In this document: positions 44,929 to 52,251 of the stretch, piece by piece | How positions within the stretch are numbered: position 1 is the first letter of the stretch | Layout of the letters: each line of letters opens with the position of its first letter | Assembly (NCBI RefSeq): GCF_000482485.1 | Contig: NZ_KI519436.1 | Location: 230,986-294,985 of the forward strand | DNA: 64,000 bases | Direction: 5' to 3' | Source of the DNA: Paucisalibacillus globulus DSM 18846 | GTDB lineage: Bacteria; Bacillota; Bacilli; Bacillales; Amphibacillaceae | Translations under genes and position numbers: made by a program | Notes under the pieces: generated by a model | What the model saw: only the letters and a program-made list of their open reading frames with translations | Told to the model about the DNA's origin: nothing | Databases searched by the model: none

Positions 44929-45111
44929 CTATTCTTTTTTTCCTAGATAGGACGCAAAAAATGAAGCAAATCCTAAAAATAGGAAGGAAAATGATAGATA
45001 TTGCTCTTTAATCGGTACGTTATTTTCTACAAATAGTATGATACCTAACACAAGAGAAACAATCCCAACCCCAAAATTAATTTTTCCAAACAATGTAAGA
45101 CCTCTAAACAA
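44929..45111 (-). CDS. Small two-helix membrane protein
   Basis: A 60-residue protein starting with TTG after AGGGGATGTTAGT. Two hydrophobic helices (about residues 10-27 and 38-55) are joined by a charged loop (VENNVPIKEQ). Too short for family assignment. It looks like a real gene because of the ribosome site and clear topology. Confidence 0.6.
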   Translation of the reverse strand: MFRGLTLFGKINFGVGIVSLVLGIILFVENNVPIKEQYLSFSFLFLGFASFFASYLGKKE

Positions 45112-45238
45112 ACTAACATCCCCTAATTTATCGTATATTTTCTCTTACGAATAAAAAATAAAAAGGTTTCAGATAATAATTCCCTTAGAACGTGAAAAGA
45201 TAATAACTAACGAACTCTTTTCAAAGGATGTATCAGCC

Positions 45239-46114
45239 ATGCTGCGATTCAGAAGTATTTTTCTATTTACTATTGCATTTTTCCTTACCTTTGCGGCGTT
45301 GTACAGTACACCTACCTATAGTCTGCCAGTTAAAAAAATGGAAGTACATTTTATAAATGTCGGGCAAGGGGATAGTATATTTGTAAAAACTCCAAATGAC
45401 AAAAATATACTAATTGATGGTGGTCCCCCTAAGGCTGGAAAAAAAGTTGTTAACTATTTAAAGGAACTTGAGATTGAAAAAATTGATTTGCTAATTGCTA
45501 CTCATCCAGACCGAGATCATATTGGAGGGCTCCCAGTTGTAATGAAAGATTTAAAAGTAAAGAAGGTACTGGATTCTGGAAAGCTTCATATTACAAGGGC
45601 ATATGCAAATTATATGAACGAAATTCGGAAGCAAGAAATCCCACTGAAAGTTGCAAAAGTAGGAGAACATATTACAATTGATTCATTAATTGATTTTCAG
45701 ATTTTAAATGCTTATAGCAAACGGAAAAACAATAACCAGTCCTCTATCGCTCTAAAACTTAGCTATAATGATGTGGATTTTTTATTTTTAGGAGATATTG
45801 AGGATAAACAAGAAGAAAAGATAGCAAAAAAATATGATGTACGGGCTGAAATTATCAAAATTGCTCATCATGGTTCAAAAACAAGTAGCTCAGAAAAGTT
45901 TTTAGAACATGTGGATCCAAATGTAGCAATTATTACCTACAGTAAATATAACGATTTTGGTCACCCAGTAAATCGTGTCATCAAAAAGCTATTCGATTTA
46001 CAAGCAGAAATATTTTCTACTGCAGTTTATGGTGATTTAGTTGTTCATACTGAAGGAAAGCACTATCTAATCTATCCACAAAAAACACCCTTACATGGGC
46101 TATTAGAAAGTTAA
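45239..46114 (+). CDS. Secreted ComEC/Rec2-type metallo-beta-lactamase-fold hydrolase
   Basis: A 291-residue protein with a signal peptide (about residues 1-28) and an MBL domain like the soluble C-terminal part of ComEC. The metal site is THPDRDHIGG (about 81-90), the Asp in FLFLGDIEDK and the His pair in IAHHGSKTSS; VGQGDSI and the terminal HPVNRVI are also typical. ComEC-like MBL domains are proposed nucleases; stand-alone secreted forms have uncertain substrates. ATG at the very end of GGATGTATCAGCC, with a weak ribosome site. Confidence 0.88.
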   Translation: MLRFRSIFLFTIAFFLTFAALYSTPTYSLPVKKMEVHFINVGQGDSIFVKTPNDKNILIDGGPPKAGKKVVNYLKELEIEKIDLLIATHPDRDHIGGLPVVMKDLKVKKVLDSGKLHITRAYANYMNEIRKQEIPLKVAKVGEHITIDSLIDFQILNAYSKRKNNNQSSIALKLSYNDVDFLFLGDIEDKQEEKIAKKYDVRAEIIKIAHHGSKTSSSEKFLEHVDPNVAIITYSKYNDFGHPVNRVIKKLFDLQAEIFSTAVYGDLVVHTEGKHYLIYPQKTPLHGLLES

Positions 46115-46125
46115 GATAAAGGGAT

Positions 46126-46173
46126 AATCTCCACCGCTTTAAAGTGATAAAGTGCTGGAGATTGTTCCTTTTT
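46126..46173 (+). terminator. Rho-independent terminator
   Basis: AATCTCCA (46126-46133) pairs with TGGAGATT (46156-46163) with an inner CTTTA-type contact, then GTTCCTTTTT. Confidence 0.8.
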
Positions 46174-46190
46174 AATATTTTCTAATAATG

Positions 46191-46241
46191 TTGACAATAA
46201 ATGCTAAGTGTTATATGGTTAGTTACATAAGTAATTAACCA
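46191..46241 (+). promoter_or_regulatory. Promoter and operator of the ytrA-like operon
   Basis: TTGACA (46191-46196) and TATGGT (46214-46219), 17 bp apart. An 11-bp inverted repeat, TGGTTAGTTAC (46216-46226) and GTAATTAACCA (46231-46241), one mismatch, overlaps the -10 box, the expected place for the YtrA-type repressor encoded next. Confidence 0.78.
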
Positions 46242-46261
46242 TTTAACGAAGGAGCCTGAAA

Positions 46262-46627
46262 ATGAAGAACAAGTTGGATGACAACAAGCCAATATTCCTT
46301 CAAATCAAAGAACAACTAGAGGATTCAATTATAAATGACAATCTAAAAGCCGATGAACGAGTGCCGTCGACAAATGAATTTGCAGCATTTTATAAAATTA
46401 ATCCAGCTACTGCAGCAAAAGGAATTAATGAACTTGTTGCTGAGGGTATCTTGTTTAAAAGAAGGGGTGTTGGTATGTTCGTTACGAACCATGCAAAAGA
46501 GCTTTTGATTGAAAAGCGTAAGAAAACTTTTGTTGAACATTATATTTTGCCATTAAAAGAAGAAGCTAAAAAACTTAATATTAGTGAAGCTGACTTAATG
46601 AATATGATGAAGGGGGAACAGGCATGA
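46262..46627 (+). CDS. GntR-family regulator, YtrA subfamily
   Basis: A 121-residue protein: winged HTH of the GntR type (about residues 10-75, PIFLQIKEQLEDSII...VPSTNEFAAFYKINPATAAKGINELV) and only a short helical tail, as in the YtrA subgroup. These proteins repress adjacent ABC transporter operons and respond to cell-wall-active compounds. The start follows GAAGGAGCCTGAA and the stop overlaps the next start by ATGA. An inverted repeat over its own promoter is the likely operator. Confidence 0.92.
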   Translation: MKNKLDDNKPIFLQIKEQLEDSIINDNLKADERVPSTNEFAAFYKINPATAAKGINELVAEGILFKRRGVGMFVTNHAKELLIEKRKKTFVEHYILPLKEEAKKLNISEADLMNMMKGEQA

Positions 46628-47478
46628 GGATTGAAGTTAACAATTTAACAAAGAAATATGGTAGCAAACTTGCATTAGATGCAGTGTCATTTATACTAGA
46701 GGAACCTAAAATATATGGACTTCTAGGTCGTAATGGTGCTGGTAAGACAACGTTTATGGAAATCTTAGCAGGCCAAATTATTGCATCTAGTGGAGATATT
46801 TTAATAGATGGAGAAAATTCTTTTGATAATCAAAGACTAACCGAATCGATTTGTTTAATTAAAGAAGGGGATAATTTTAAAAAGGATTTATCGGTGAAAA
46901 ATGTATTAAAAGTTAGTTCTTATTTTTATCCGAATTGGGATGAAAGATTAGCCCATGATCTAGCAAAGGAATACAATCTTGATATAAAGGCTAAAGTAAA
47001 AGCGCTTTCTAAAGGAATGGAGTCAGCACTAGGTATTATTGTAGGCTTAGCTAGTAAAGCGCCAATTACTGTATTTGATGAACCATATATTGGACTTGAT
47101 GCAGCTGCCCGGAAGAAATTTTACGATATTTTATTAAGGGAGTACGAGAAAGAACCAAGAATAATTATTTTCTCTACTCATTTGATTGATGAAGTAAGCC
47201 TAATGTTTGAAGAAGTATTGATTTTACAAGATGGAAAATTAGCATTACAAGAAGACGCAGATATTTTGCGTAATCGTGCTTGTGCGGTGTCTGGAACGAT
47301 TCAACAGGTAGAGGAATTTATTAAAGACAAAGAAGTAATTACAACGAAAAAGCTTGCCGGAATGATGACGGCATATATTTTTGGGCATATGGAAGAAGCA
47401 GAAATGACTGGTCTTTCAACTGAAGGTGTACCGATTCAAGACTTGATGATATATCTCACAGAAAATAAGGGGGCTTAG
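46624..47478 (+). CDS. ABC transporter ATP-binding protein, YtrB-like
   Basis: A 284-residue ABC ATPase. Walker A is GRNGAGKTT (about residues 36-44), Walker B ITVFDEP (about 153), switch His in IIFSTHLIDE. The signature motif is degenerate (ALSKGMESALG instead of LSGGQ), as often seen in YtrB-type ATPases. It is coupled to the GntR gene and followed after 2 bp by the permease. Role probably export or resistance at the envelope. Confidence 0.9.
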   Translation: MRIEVNNLTKKYGSKLALDAVSFILEEPKIYGLLGRNGAGKTTFMEILAGQIIASSGDILIDGENSFDNQRLTESICLIKEGDNFKKDLSVKNVLKVSSYFYPNWDERLAHDLAKEYNLDIKAKVKALSKGMESALGIIVGLASKAPITVFDEPYIGLDAAARKKFYDILLREYEKEPRIIIFSTHLIDEVSLMFEEVLILQDGKLALQEDADILRNRACAVSGTIQQVEEFIKDKEVITTKKLAGMMTAYIFGHMEEAEMTGLSTEGVPIQDLMIYLTENKGA

Positions 47479-47480
47479 CT

Positions 47481-48182
47481 ATGAATAATCAAGTGAAAGG
47501 TCTATTATATTTTTACTTTAATGATCTTAAGCGTAGCATTTTAATATTTTGGTCTATTCTATTATTAGTTTTAGTAGTTGCCATTGCATTTGCTTATTAT
47601 CTAATAGGTGTAGAGGATGGAATGATGGCGTTTGGTTTTCCATTTGCAATTTACTTTTATTGTGCTGTTTTAGGTTTTATAGCAGTGAAGGAATATATAC
47701 CATTTGCTATTAAAGTAGGTGCTACTCGAAAAAATATTTTTAAAAGTCTGGGGTTATTCTTTCTAAGTATTGCCGTAACCAAAGCAATAGTAGCAAGTAC
47801 GATTCAAGAGCTTGTAATACTCCTTGCCAATAACACAGATTTAACTTCCTTTATGTTTCTTCATCCAGCAATGGCTGTAGAGGATACTTGGATATACAGA
47901 GTATTAATTGACATTTGTGTTATGTTTTTCTTACTTTCTTTCATGTTTGTCATTGGTCTATTATTCTATAAATATGGGTTTGCTGGTGGGGGAGCTGTGG
48001 CGGGTGTCCTTGCAATAGGCTTACTTTTTGGAATTGCTAAAGGGTGGATTTATGAATTTGTTGCTGACCTTCTAAAGCAAACTAATATAATGTTCTTTTG
48101 TCAAATGCTAGGAATTGGGTTGTTGCTTTTCATCCTATCCTTTTTGATGGTTAGAAGGATAACGATTGAAAAAAGAAGCTAA
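47481..48182 (+). CDS. ABC transporter membrane protein
   Basis: A 233-residue integral membrane protein with six hydrophobic segments and no extracellular domain, the form of ABC-2-type permeases in YtrA-controlled operons. Located 2 bp after the ATPase gene. Substrate unknown. It is the last gene of the operon before the perfect hairpin at 48288. Confidence 0.85.
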   Translation: MNNQVKGLLYFYFNDLKRSILIFWSILLLVLVVAIAFAYYLIGVEDGMMAFGFPFAIYFYCAVLGFIAVKEYIPFAIKVGATRKNIFKSLGLFFLSIAVTKAIVASTIQELVILLANNTDLTSFMFLHPAMAVEDTWIYRVLIDICVMFFLLSFMFVIGLLFYKYGFAGGGAVAGVLAIGLLFGIAKGWIYEFVADLLKQTNIMFFCQMLGIGLLLFILSFLMVRRITIEKRS

Positions 48183-48287
48183 ATATGCGGGATAGTCTCT
48201 TTTTGCCTCATCACACTTCTAGAGTATCATTTTAAGCTTTGAATGGATATCATAATTCATTAAATCTGAGTATATTGCAGATGATGC

Positions 48288-48343
48288 TGCGATAACAACA
48301 CGAAAAAGGAGAGTTTCCTCTCCTTTTTCGTGTTGTTATCGCA
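48288..48343. terminator. Exceptionally long perfect hairpin, bidirectional terminator
   Basis: Perfect 26-bp arms (48288-48313 and 48318-48343) around a TTTC loop. The inner AAAAAGGAGAG/CTCTCCTTTTT part is a terminator for both directions; the outer TGCGATAACAACACG/CGTGTTGTTATCGCA arms extend it far beyond ordinary length. It separates the ytrA-like operon from the RiPP region. Confidence 0.9.
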
Positions 48344-48375
48344 ATAAGTTAGTCGGCGTAAATTAACAATGAAAA

Positions 48376-49701
48376 TCAAAAAATGACTTGTTCGAATACC
48401 TTTTTGATAATTTTAACGATCTCTTCAGCTTCCTGTTTTGTTAAGGTAAATGGTGGGAATAAATGTATTCCAGTAGTACGGGGATGATTATAAAATGGAT
48501 ATACAATTAGTCCTTTTTGAGTGAAAATCTGGACTAATTCATTAATATGGCTATAACTGAGACATTCATAGGATTTTTTATTTTTGATTAATTCAATACC
48601 TATCATAAGACCTTTACCACGGGTTTCGGAGTAATTCTTATGGTTGTTGAGTGTAGAATGAATTTCACTCCTTAAATATTCACCCATATTCGTCACATGA
48701 TTTAGTAACGTTGTATCATTAATTAATTGCAATGATCCTATTCCAGCGGCACAAGCCAATGGATTACCATTTTGTGTTGATAAATGATCGATTTGGGTAT
48801 TTTGGTCTAAAAAAGCCTCATAGATTTTATTACTAATTAAAGTAGCCCCTAAAGGTAAATATCCATTATTTATTCCTTTAGACAAGCATATGACATCTGG
48901 TTCAATGTTAAAGTGCTCAAACCCAAACATCTTTCCAGTCCTGCCAAAACCGGTTGCTACTTCATCTATGACTAACAAGATATCATATTCCTGACAGAAA
49001 TCTTTTAACATCTGAACATATTCCGTTGGAAGAGGAATTGACCCCCCTGAACCAAGTACGGGCTCCATTATTAGTGCTGCAATGTTTTGTCCTTCTCTAT
49101 TAAATATATAATGTAATTCTTTCTCAATAACTTCAAGAATATTGCTATTATCTATAGTAGGATTTTTCTTTACTGGGGTAGGTAAAAATATCATACCGGA
49201 TAAATTAGGGCCGTAGTCTTCAGATATTCCTCGATCTACTCCGCTGATGCTCATGGATCCATAATACGTACCATGGTAGGATAAGTCTAATGCGGCAATT
49301 TTATTTTTATGAGGTCTATTTTTTAGTTGGTTGTACTTACGGGCGATTTTAATGGCTAGTTCAGTAGACTCAGAACCAGTACATGTATAGACAACATTTA
49401 CTATATTTTCTGGAACAAGCTCTAATAACAATTCCGCAAACTTTGCAGTAGTAGGGTTACTATGTTGTATTGGATTGACATAAGGGATTTCGTCTAATTG
49501 ATTTATAATAGCTTCTCGAATTTTTGGATTACCATAACCTAATGAAACATTCCATAGGCCGCTTATCCCATCTATATAGACTTTTCCTTGCGTATCTTGA
49601 ATGTATATTCCCTCCCCTCGTATTATTTCTGGTAATTTTGGTCCATATGATACGGGCTTTAAAGGGTGTACATATGGATAAAGCATTTTCTTTGTTCCCA
49701 A
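48376..49701 (-). CDS. Class III PLP aminotransferase
   Basis: TTG start after GAGGTGTTATAA. The 441-residue protein is a fold-type I class III aminotransferase (omega-amino acid/BioA/acetylornithine group). YTCTGSESTELAIKIAR binds the PLP phosphate (about residue 110), DEVATGFGRTG carries the pyridine-N Asp (about 245), and LSKGINNGYLPLGA has the Schiff-base Lys (about 274). A Thr in STQNGNPLACAAG follows. It is transcribed away from the RiPP genes, 150 bp from the first of them. Whether it belongs to the RiPP cluster or is a chromosomal flank is open. Confidence 0.88.
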   Translation of the reverse strand: MGTKKMLYPYVHPLKPVSYGPKLPEIIRGEGIYIQDTQGKVYIDGISGLWNVSLGYGNPKIREAIINQLDEIPYVNPIQHSNPTTAKFAELLLELVPENIVNVVYTCTGSESTELAIKIARKYNQLKNRPHKNKIAALDLSYHGTYYGSMSISGVDRGISEDYGPNLSGMIFLPTPVKKNPTIDNSNILEVIEKELHYIFNREGQNIAALIMEPVLGSGGSIPLPTEYVQMLKDFCQEYDILLVIDEVATGFGRTGKMFGFEHFNIEPDVICLSKGINNGYLPLGATLISNKIYEAFLDQNTQIDHLSTQNGNPLACAAGIGSLQLINDTTLLNHVTNMGEYLRSEIHSTLNNHKNYSETRGKGLMIGIELIKNKKSYECLSYSHINELVQIFTQKGLIVYPFYNHPRTTGIHLFPPFTLTKQEAEEIVKIIKKVFEQVIF

Positions 49702-49851
49702 TTATAACACCTCACTATTCTACTTTTTTATAAAACATAACCAAATAGTATTTCACATTGATAATCTACTAATGCTAATATAGCTAAACAGCCGCTTTAA
49801 TTCAAGGAATATTATAATTTATGAAAATATTTTAAAAATTTATTTACTTAT

Positions 49852-51120
49852 TTGCATAGAGGTGATAGAATTGAGACGAAATTAACAATACATAAAAAAG
49901 GTGTTGTTTATAGAGTGCTAGCTGTGGGATATGTGTATGAGGACACAAATGGTATGTTTCATATGATAAACCAATTATTAGGAACTACTATGAATGAACT
50001 AGATTCTATTGAATTAATTGATTTTAATGTTAACACACCAAATGATTTTTATTCCTTTCTTGAATACCTTAGCGTAACGGAGTATGTGGTTATTTGTGAT
50101 GGTGATAGAATCCTTAAACTTGTGAACTTTTTAAACAGTAACTATCCTATCCGTTTCAATTTATATAATAATAATTTGGAATTGAAAACTGGTCATTCTA
50201 CTAATCTGTTAAATAATAACCTCAAAGAATTGTTTCCTAACAAATTAGATACACTTGCTAATTTAGAAAAGGAAACATCCCCCATAAAGAATGAGTTGCA
50301 TCTGATGTTAACTGGAAATTATCCATTAAACATTAAAAATAATCTTATAAAACATTTGTTTGTTGAAAAAACAGAACTATTACGTTGTATAGATAATAGT
50401 ATTCTAAAGAATTGTGTTATCAATTCAATAATCTTTTATGATAAGTCAAATGTAAATATCGCATCCGATCTATTTCCAATCATGGTAAACCTTCAGAATG
50501 AGAAAGAAACAATAGAATCAATGAATCTAATTCATATGAGCAAAGAAGAGATTATGGAAGGGATAAAATCTTTTCAAAGTAGCGGGAAGGTGTTGAATAA
50601 ACAGATCACCCAAGGCATTATTGATTATTCAGCGATAATGAACATGGAAAGAAATAATCGTTTATTTTATTTCGAGGAAGGCATCTACCGAGATTATGGT
50701 AGAAAGAACCTTATTACTACCAATTTTGATGAAGATTTTTACGAAATGGTAAACACAATAAGTTACATGAAGGCCAATATGATTACTCCAGCAATGGCAA
50801 TATACCCCATGGTTATTAATATTTCAGCTTTACTAGAAAGACAGCAGATGTATATGGTAACCCCGTTTAATGCATTTTTTAGTAGTAGTTTTACTCAAAA
50901 ACATAAAAATTTTAATTTAATTGGTTTAATAATAGATGACCAATATTATTTATATCACATTTCTCAAAACAAGAATTATAAAGTCAATAAAGTATACCTG
51001 CTTTTACTAGAGTTTTATTTAAAGAACAGTATGGATTCTATAGATTTAAAAAGCTACTTTCCTGATAAACTTGAAACCTTTAATAAAAAGTTCTATGAAT
51101 TTATTGATAGGATTTCATAG
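49852..51120 (+). CDS. Unknown RiPP-cluster protein
   Basis: About 420 residues with no family I recognise; no signal peptide or strong membrane segment. The N-terminal half (FLEYLSVTEYVVICDGDRILKLVNFLN) could be a small alpha/beta domain; the second half is rich in Asn, Phe and Tyr. The start is doubtful: the TTG at 49852 has no ribosome site, while AGAGGTGAT lies just inside, 5 bp before an in-frame ATT at 49870. It is the first gene of the rightward RiPP operon, 29 bp before the SDR gene, with the same AT-rich, Asn-rich composition as the other cluster proteins, so a role in maturation, immunity or regulation is inferred. Confidence 0.7.
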   Translation: MHRGDRIETKLTIHKKGVVYRVLAVGYVYEDTNGMFHMINQLLGTTMNELDSIELIDFNVNTPNDFYSFLEYLSVTEYVVICDGDRILKLVNFLNSNYPIRFNLYNNNLELKTGHSTNLLNNNLKELFPNKLDTLANLEKETSPIKNELHLMLTGNYPLNIKNNLIKHLFVEKTELLRCIDNSILKNCVINSIIFYDKSNVNIASDLFPIMVNLQNEKETIESMNLIHMSKEEIMEGIKSFQSSGKVLNKQITQGIIDYSAIMNMERNNRLFYFEEGIYRDYGRKNLITTNFDEDFYEMVNTISYMKANMITPAMAIYPMVINISALLERQQMYMVTPFNAFFSSSFTQKHKNFNLIGLIIDDQYYLYHISQNKNYKVNKVYLLLLEFYLKNSMDSIDLKSYFPDKLETFNKKFYEFIDRIS

Positions 51121-51149
51121 AAACTTAAATGTTAAACGAGGTGTAGTTA

Positions 51150-51860
51150 TTGAAAAATATTGTCATTATTGGTTCAGAGGGAACAATTGGCCAAGCTGTT
51201 AGAAATATTTTTAAGGATCATTTTCAAATTCGTATCGATAAATCTTTTAAAGAAGAAATATTTGAGGATACCCAAGTTATTCAATTATCTTATGATATTA
51301 CATCTGATTCCGAGCTAGATAAGGTTTATGAAGTAATTAAAGAAAGAAAATTGACTATTGATGGTGTGATATATTTAGCGGGAGTTAATTATATGCGGAA
51401 CTTTTTTACATCGTCATCAGACGCTTGGCAAGAAACATTTGATATTAATTTATTTGGAATTGTAAAATTCCTAAAGCGCGTGTATAACTTGTTTTCGTAT
51501 AAAGTTTCCGTGGTGTGTGTTGCTTCTCAAAATGGGATTGTAGGACATGAAGATCGTATTGACTATGGACCATCCAAGGCAGCTATTATTCAATTAGTAA
51601 AGAATCTAACCGTTGATTTTGCAAAATACTCAAATAGGGATATTAAAATAAATTGCGTTTCTCCATCTTATGTATTAACAGAGGAAAATAAAGAATACTT
51701 TGAGAGTTTTCCAGGTGTAATGCTAGTTAATAGAATCCCTTATAAAAAACTTATAACACCTACCGAAGTCGCTAATGCCATCGAATTTTTAATGTCTGAA
51801 AAAAGCGATGGTATAAGGGGGCAAAATATCGTAATAGACTATGGATATACAGTTGTTTAA
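51150..51860 (+). CDS. Short-chain dehydrogenase/reductase of the RiPP cluster
   Basis: TTG start 6 bp after GAGGTG. The 236-residue classical SDR has the nucleotide motif IIGSEGTIGQAV (GxxGxxG, residues 6-12), the NAG-like LAGVNYMRN, the Asn in DINLFG, the catalytic Ser in VVCVASQNG (about 126) and Tyr/Lys in DYGPSKAA (YxxxK, about 138-142). In the micrococcin/thiocillin pathway SDRs TclP and TclS act on the C-terminal Thr of the peptide. The precursor encoded 22 bp downstream also ends in Thr-Thr, so an analogous tailoring step is inferred. Confidence 0.88.
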   Translation: MKNIVIIGSEGTIGQAVRNIFKDHFQIRIDKSFKEEIFEDTQVIQLSYDITSDSELDKVYEVIKERKLTIDGVIYLAGVNYMRNFFTSSSDAWQETFDINLFGIVKFLKRVYNLFSYKVSVVCVASQNGIVGHEDRIDYGPSKAAIIQLVKNLTVDFAKYSNRDIKINCVSPSYVLTEENKEYFESFPGVMLVNRIPYKKLITPTEVANAIEFLMSEKSDGIRGQNIVIDYGYTVV

Positions 51861-51882
51861 TACTTTAAAGGAGGTGATAAAT

Positions 51883-52074
51883 ATGTCAAAAGTAATTGAA
51901 AAAGTCAATGAAAATTCAAAAATTGACCAATTGTTCGCAGATATCGAAGAACTTGAATTCATCGATATCAACGAAGCAACTGCTTTACCAGAGACAGCAG
52001 CTACTAGTGGTTCAGCATTTAGTAGCGGTTGTTCTACGTGTGGTTCAAGCTCGACGTGCTCTTCTACAACATGA
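51883..52074 (+). CDS. Thiopeptide-like RiPP precursor peptide
   Basis: ATG at 51883 follows a strong AAAGGAGGTGATAAAT; a longer frame starts 14 codons earlier inside the SDR gene and is unlikely. The 63-residue peptide has an acidic helical leader (about 1-36, with LFADIEELEFIDINEATALP) and a Ser/Thr/Cys/Gly-rich C-terminal region (about 37-63) ending SGCSTCGSSSTCSSTT. The leader resembles thiopeptide leaders such as that of thiocillin (acidic helix, then a (L/M)PE motif before the core). The core has 3 Cys, which could become thiazoles, and many Ser/Thr for dehydration. Cleavage site is not certain; Ala45/Phe46 or nearby is likely. It is the only candidate substrate for the enzymes that follow. 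Confidence 0.9.
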   Translation: MSKVIEKVNENSKIDQLFADIEELEFIDINEATALPETAATSGSAFSSGCSTCGSSSTCSSTT

Positions 52075-52172
52075 TTTTATTTCCAAGGTAAAACATGTTT
52101 TGAGTACTTAAGCTCAACTTTCTCTTCTACAACATGATTTCACTTCTATGTAAACATGTTTTAGAAGGGTTG
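52047..52172 (+). repeat. In-frame duplication of the precursor 3' end
   Basis: Two imperfect 63-bp copies (52047-52109 and 52110-52172). The first contains the last residues and stop of the precursor gene, the second repeats them: SSTCSSTT-stop becomes SSTFSSTT-stop, 21 codons downstream in the same frame. Both copies go on to a CATGTTTT-containing palindrome. The second tail is not translated unless the first stop is read through, so it looks like a relic of a tandem precursor duplication. Confidence 0.8.
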
Positions 52173-52207
52173 TGCAATTTACTATGGGTTTGCCGACCCT
52201 TCTAAAA
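52125..52207 (+). promoter_or_regulatory. Two mutually exclusive hairpins after the precursor gene
   Basis: Hairpin A pairs TTCTACAACATG (52125-52136) with CATGTTTTAGAA (52155-52166), 11 of 12 matched. Hairpin B pairs TTTTAGAAGGGT (52159-52170) with ACCCTTCTAAAA (52196-52207), perfect. They share 52159-52166, so only one can form. No T-tract follows B on the plus strand, so it is an mRNA stability or attenuation element rather than a plain terminator. Confidence 0.65.
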
Positions 52208-52251
52208 AATATTATACGATTTTATATAAATTGTAATTTCATGTAAAGGTT

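Noticed and set aside
51883-52074. Heterocycloanthracin/sonorensin or lanthipeptide precursor
   Set aside because: The core lacks the repeated Cys-x-x pattern of heterocycloanthracins, and no LanC cyclase is present for a lanthipeptide; the enzymes around it are of thiopeptide type.
52159-52207. Classical Rho-independent terminator after the precursor gene
   Set aside because: The stem is strong but is followed by an A-rich, not T-rich, tract on the plus strand.
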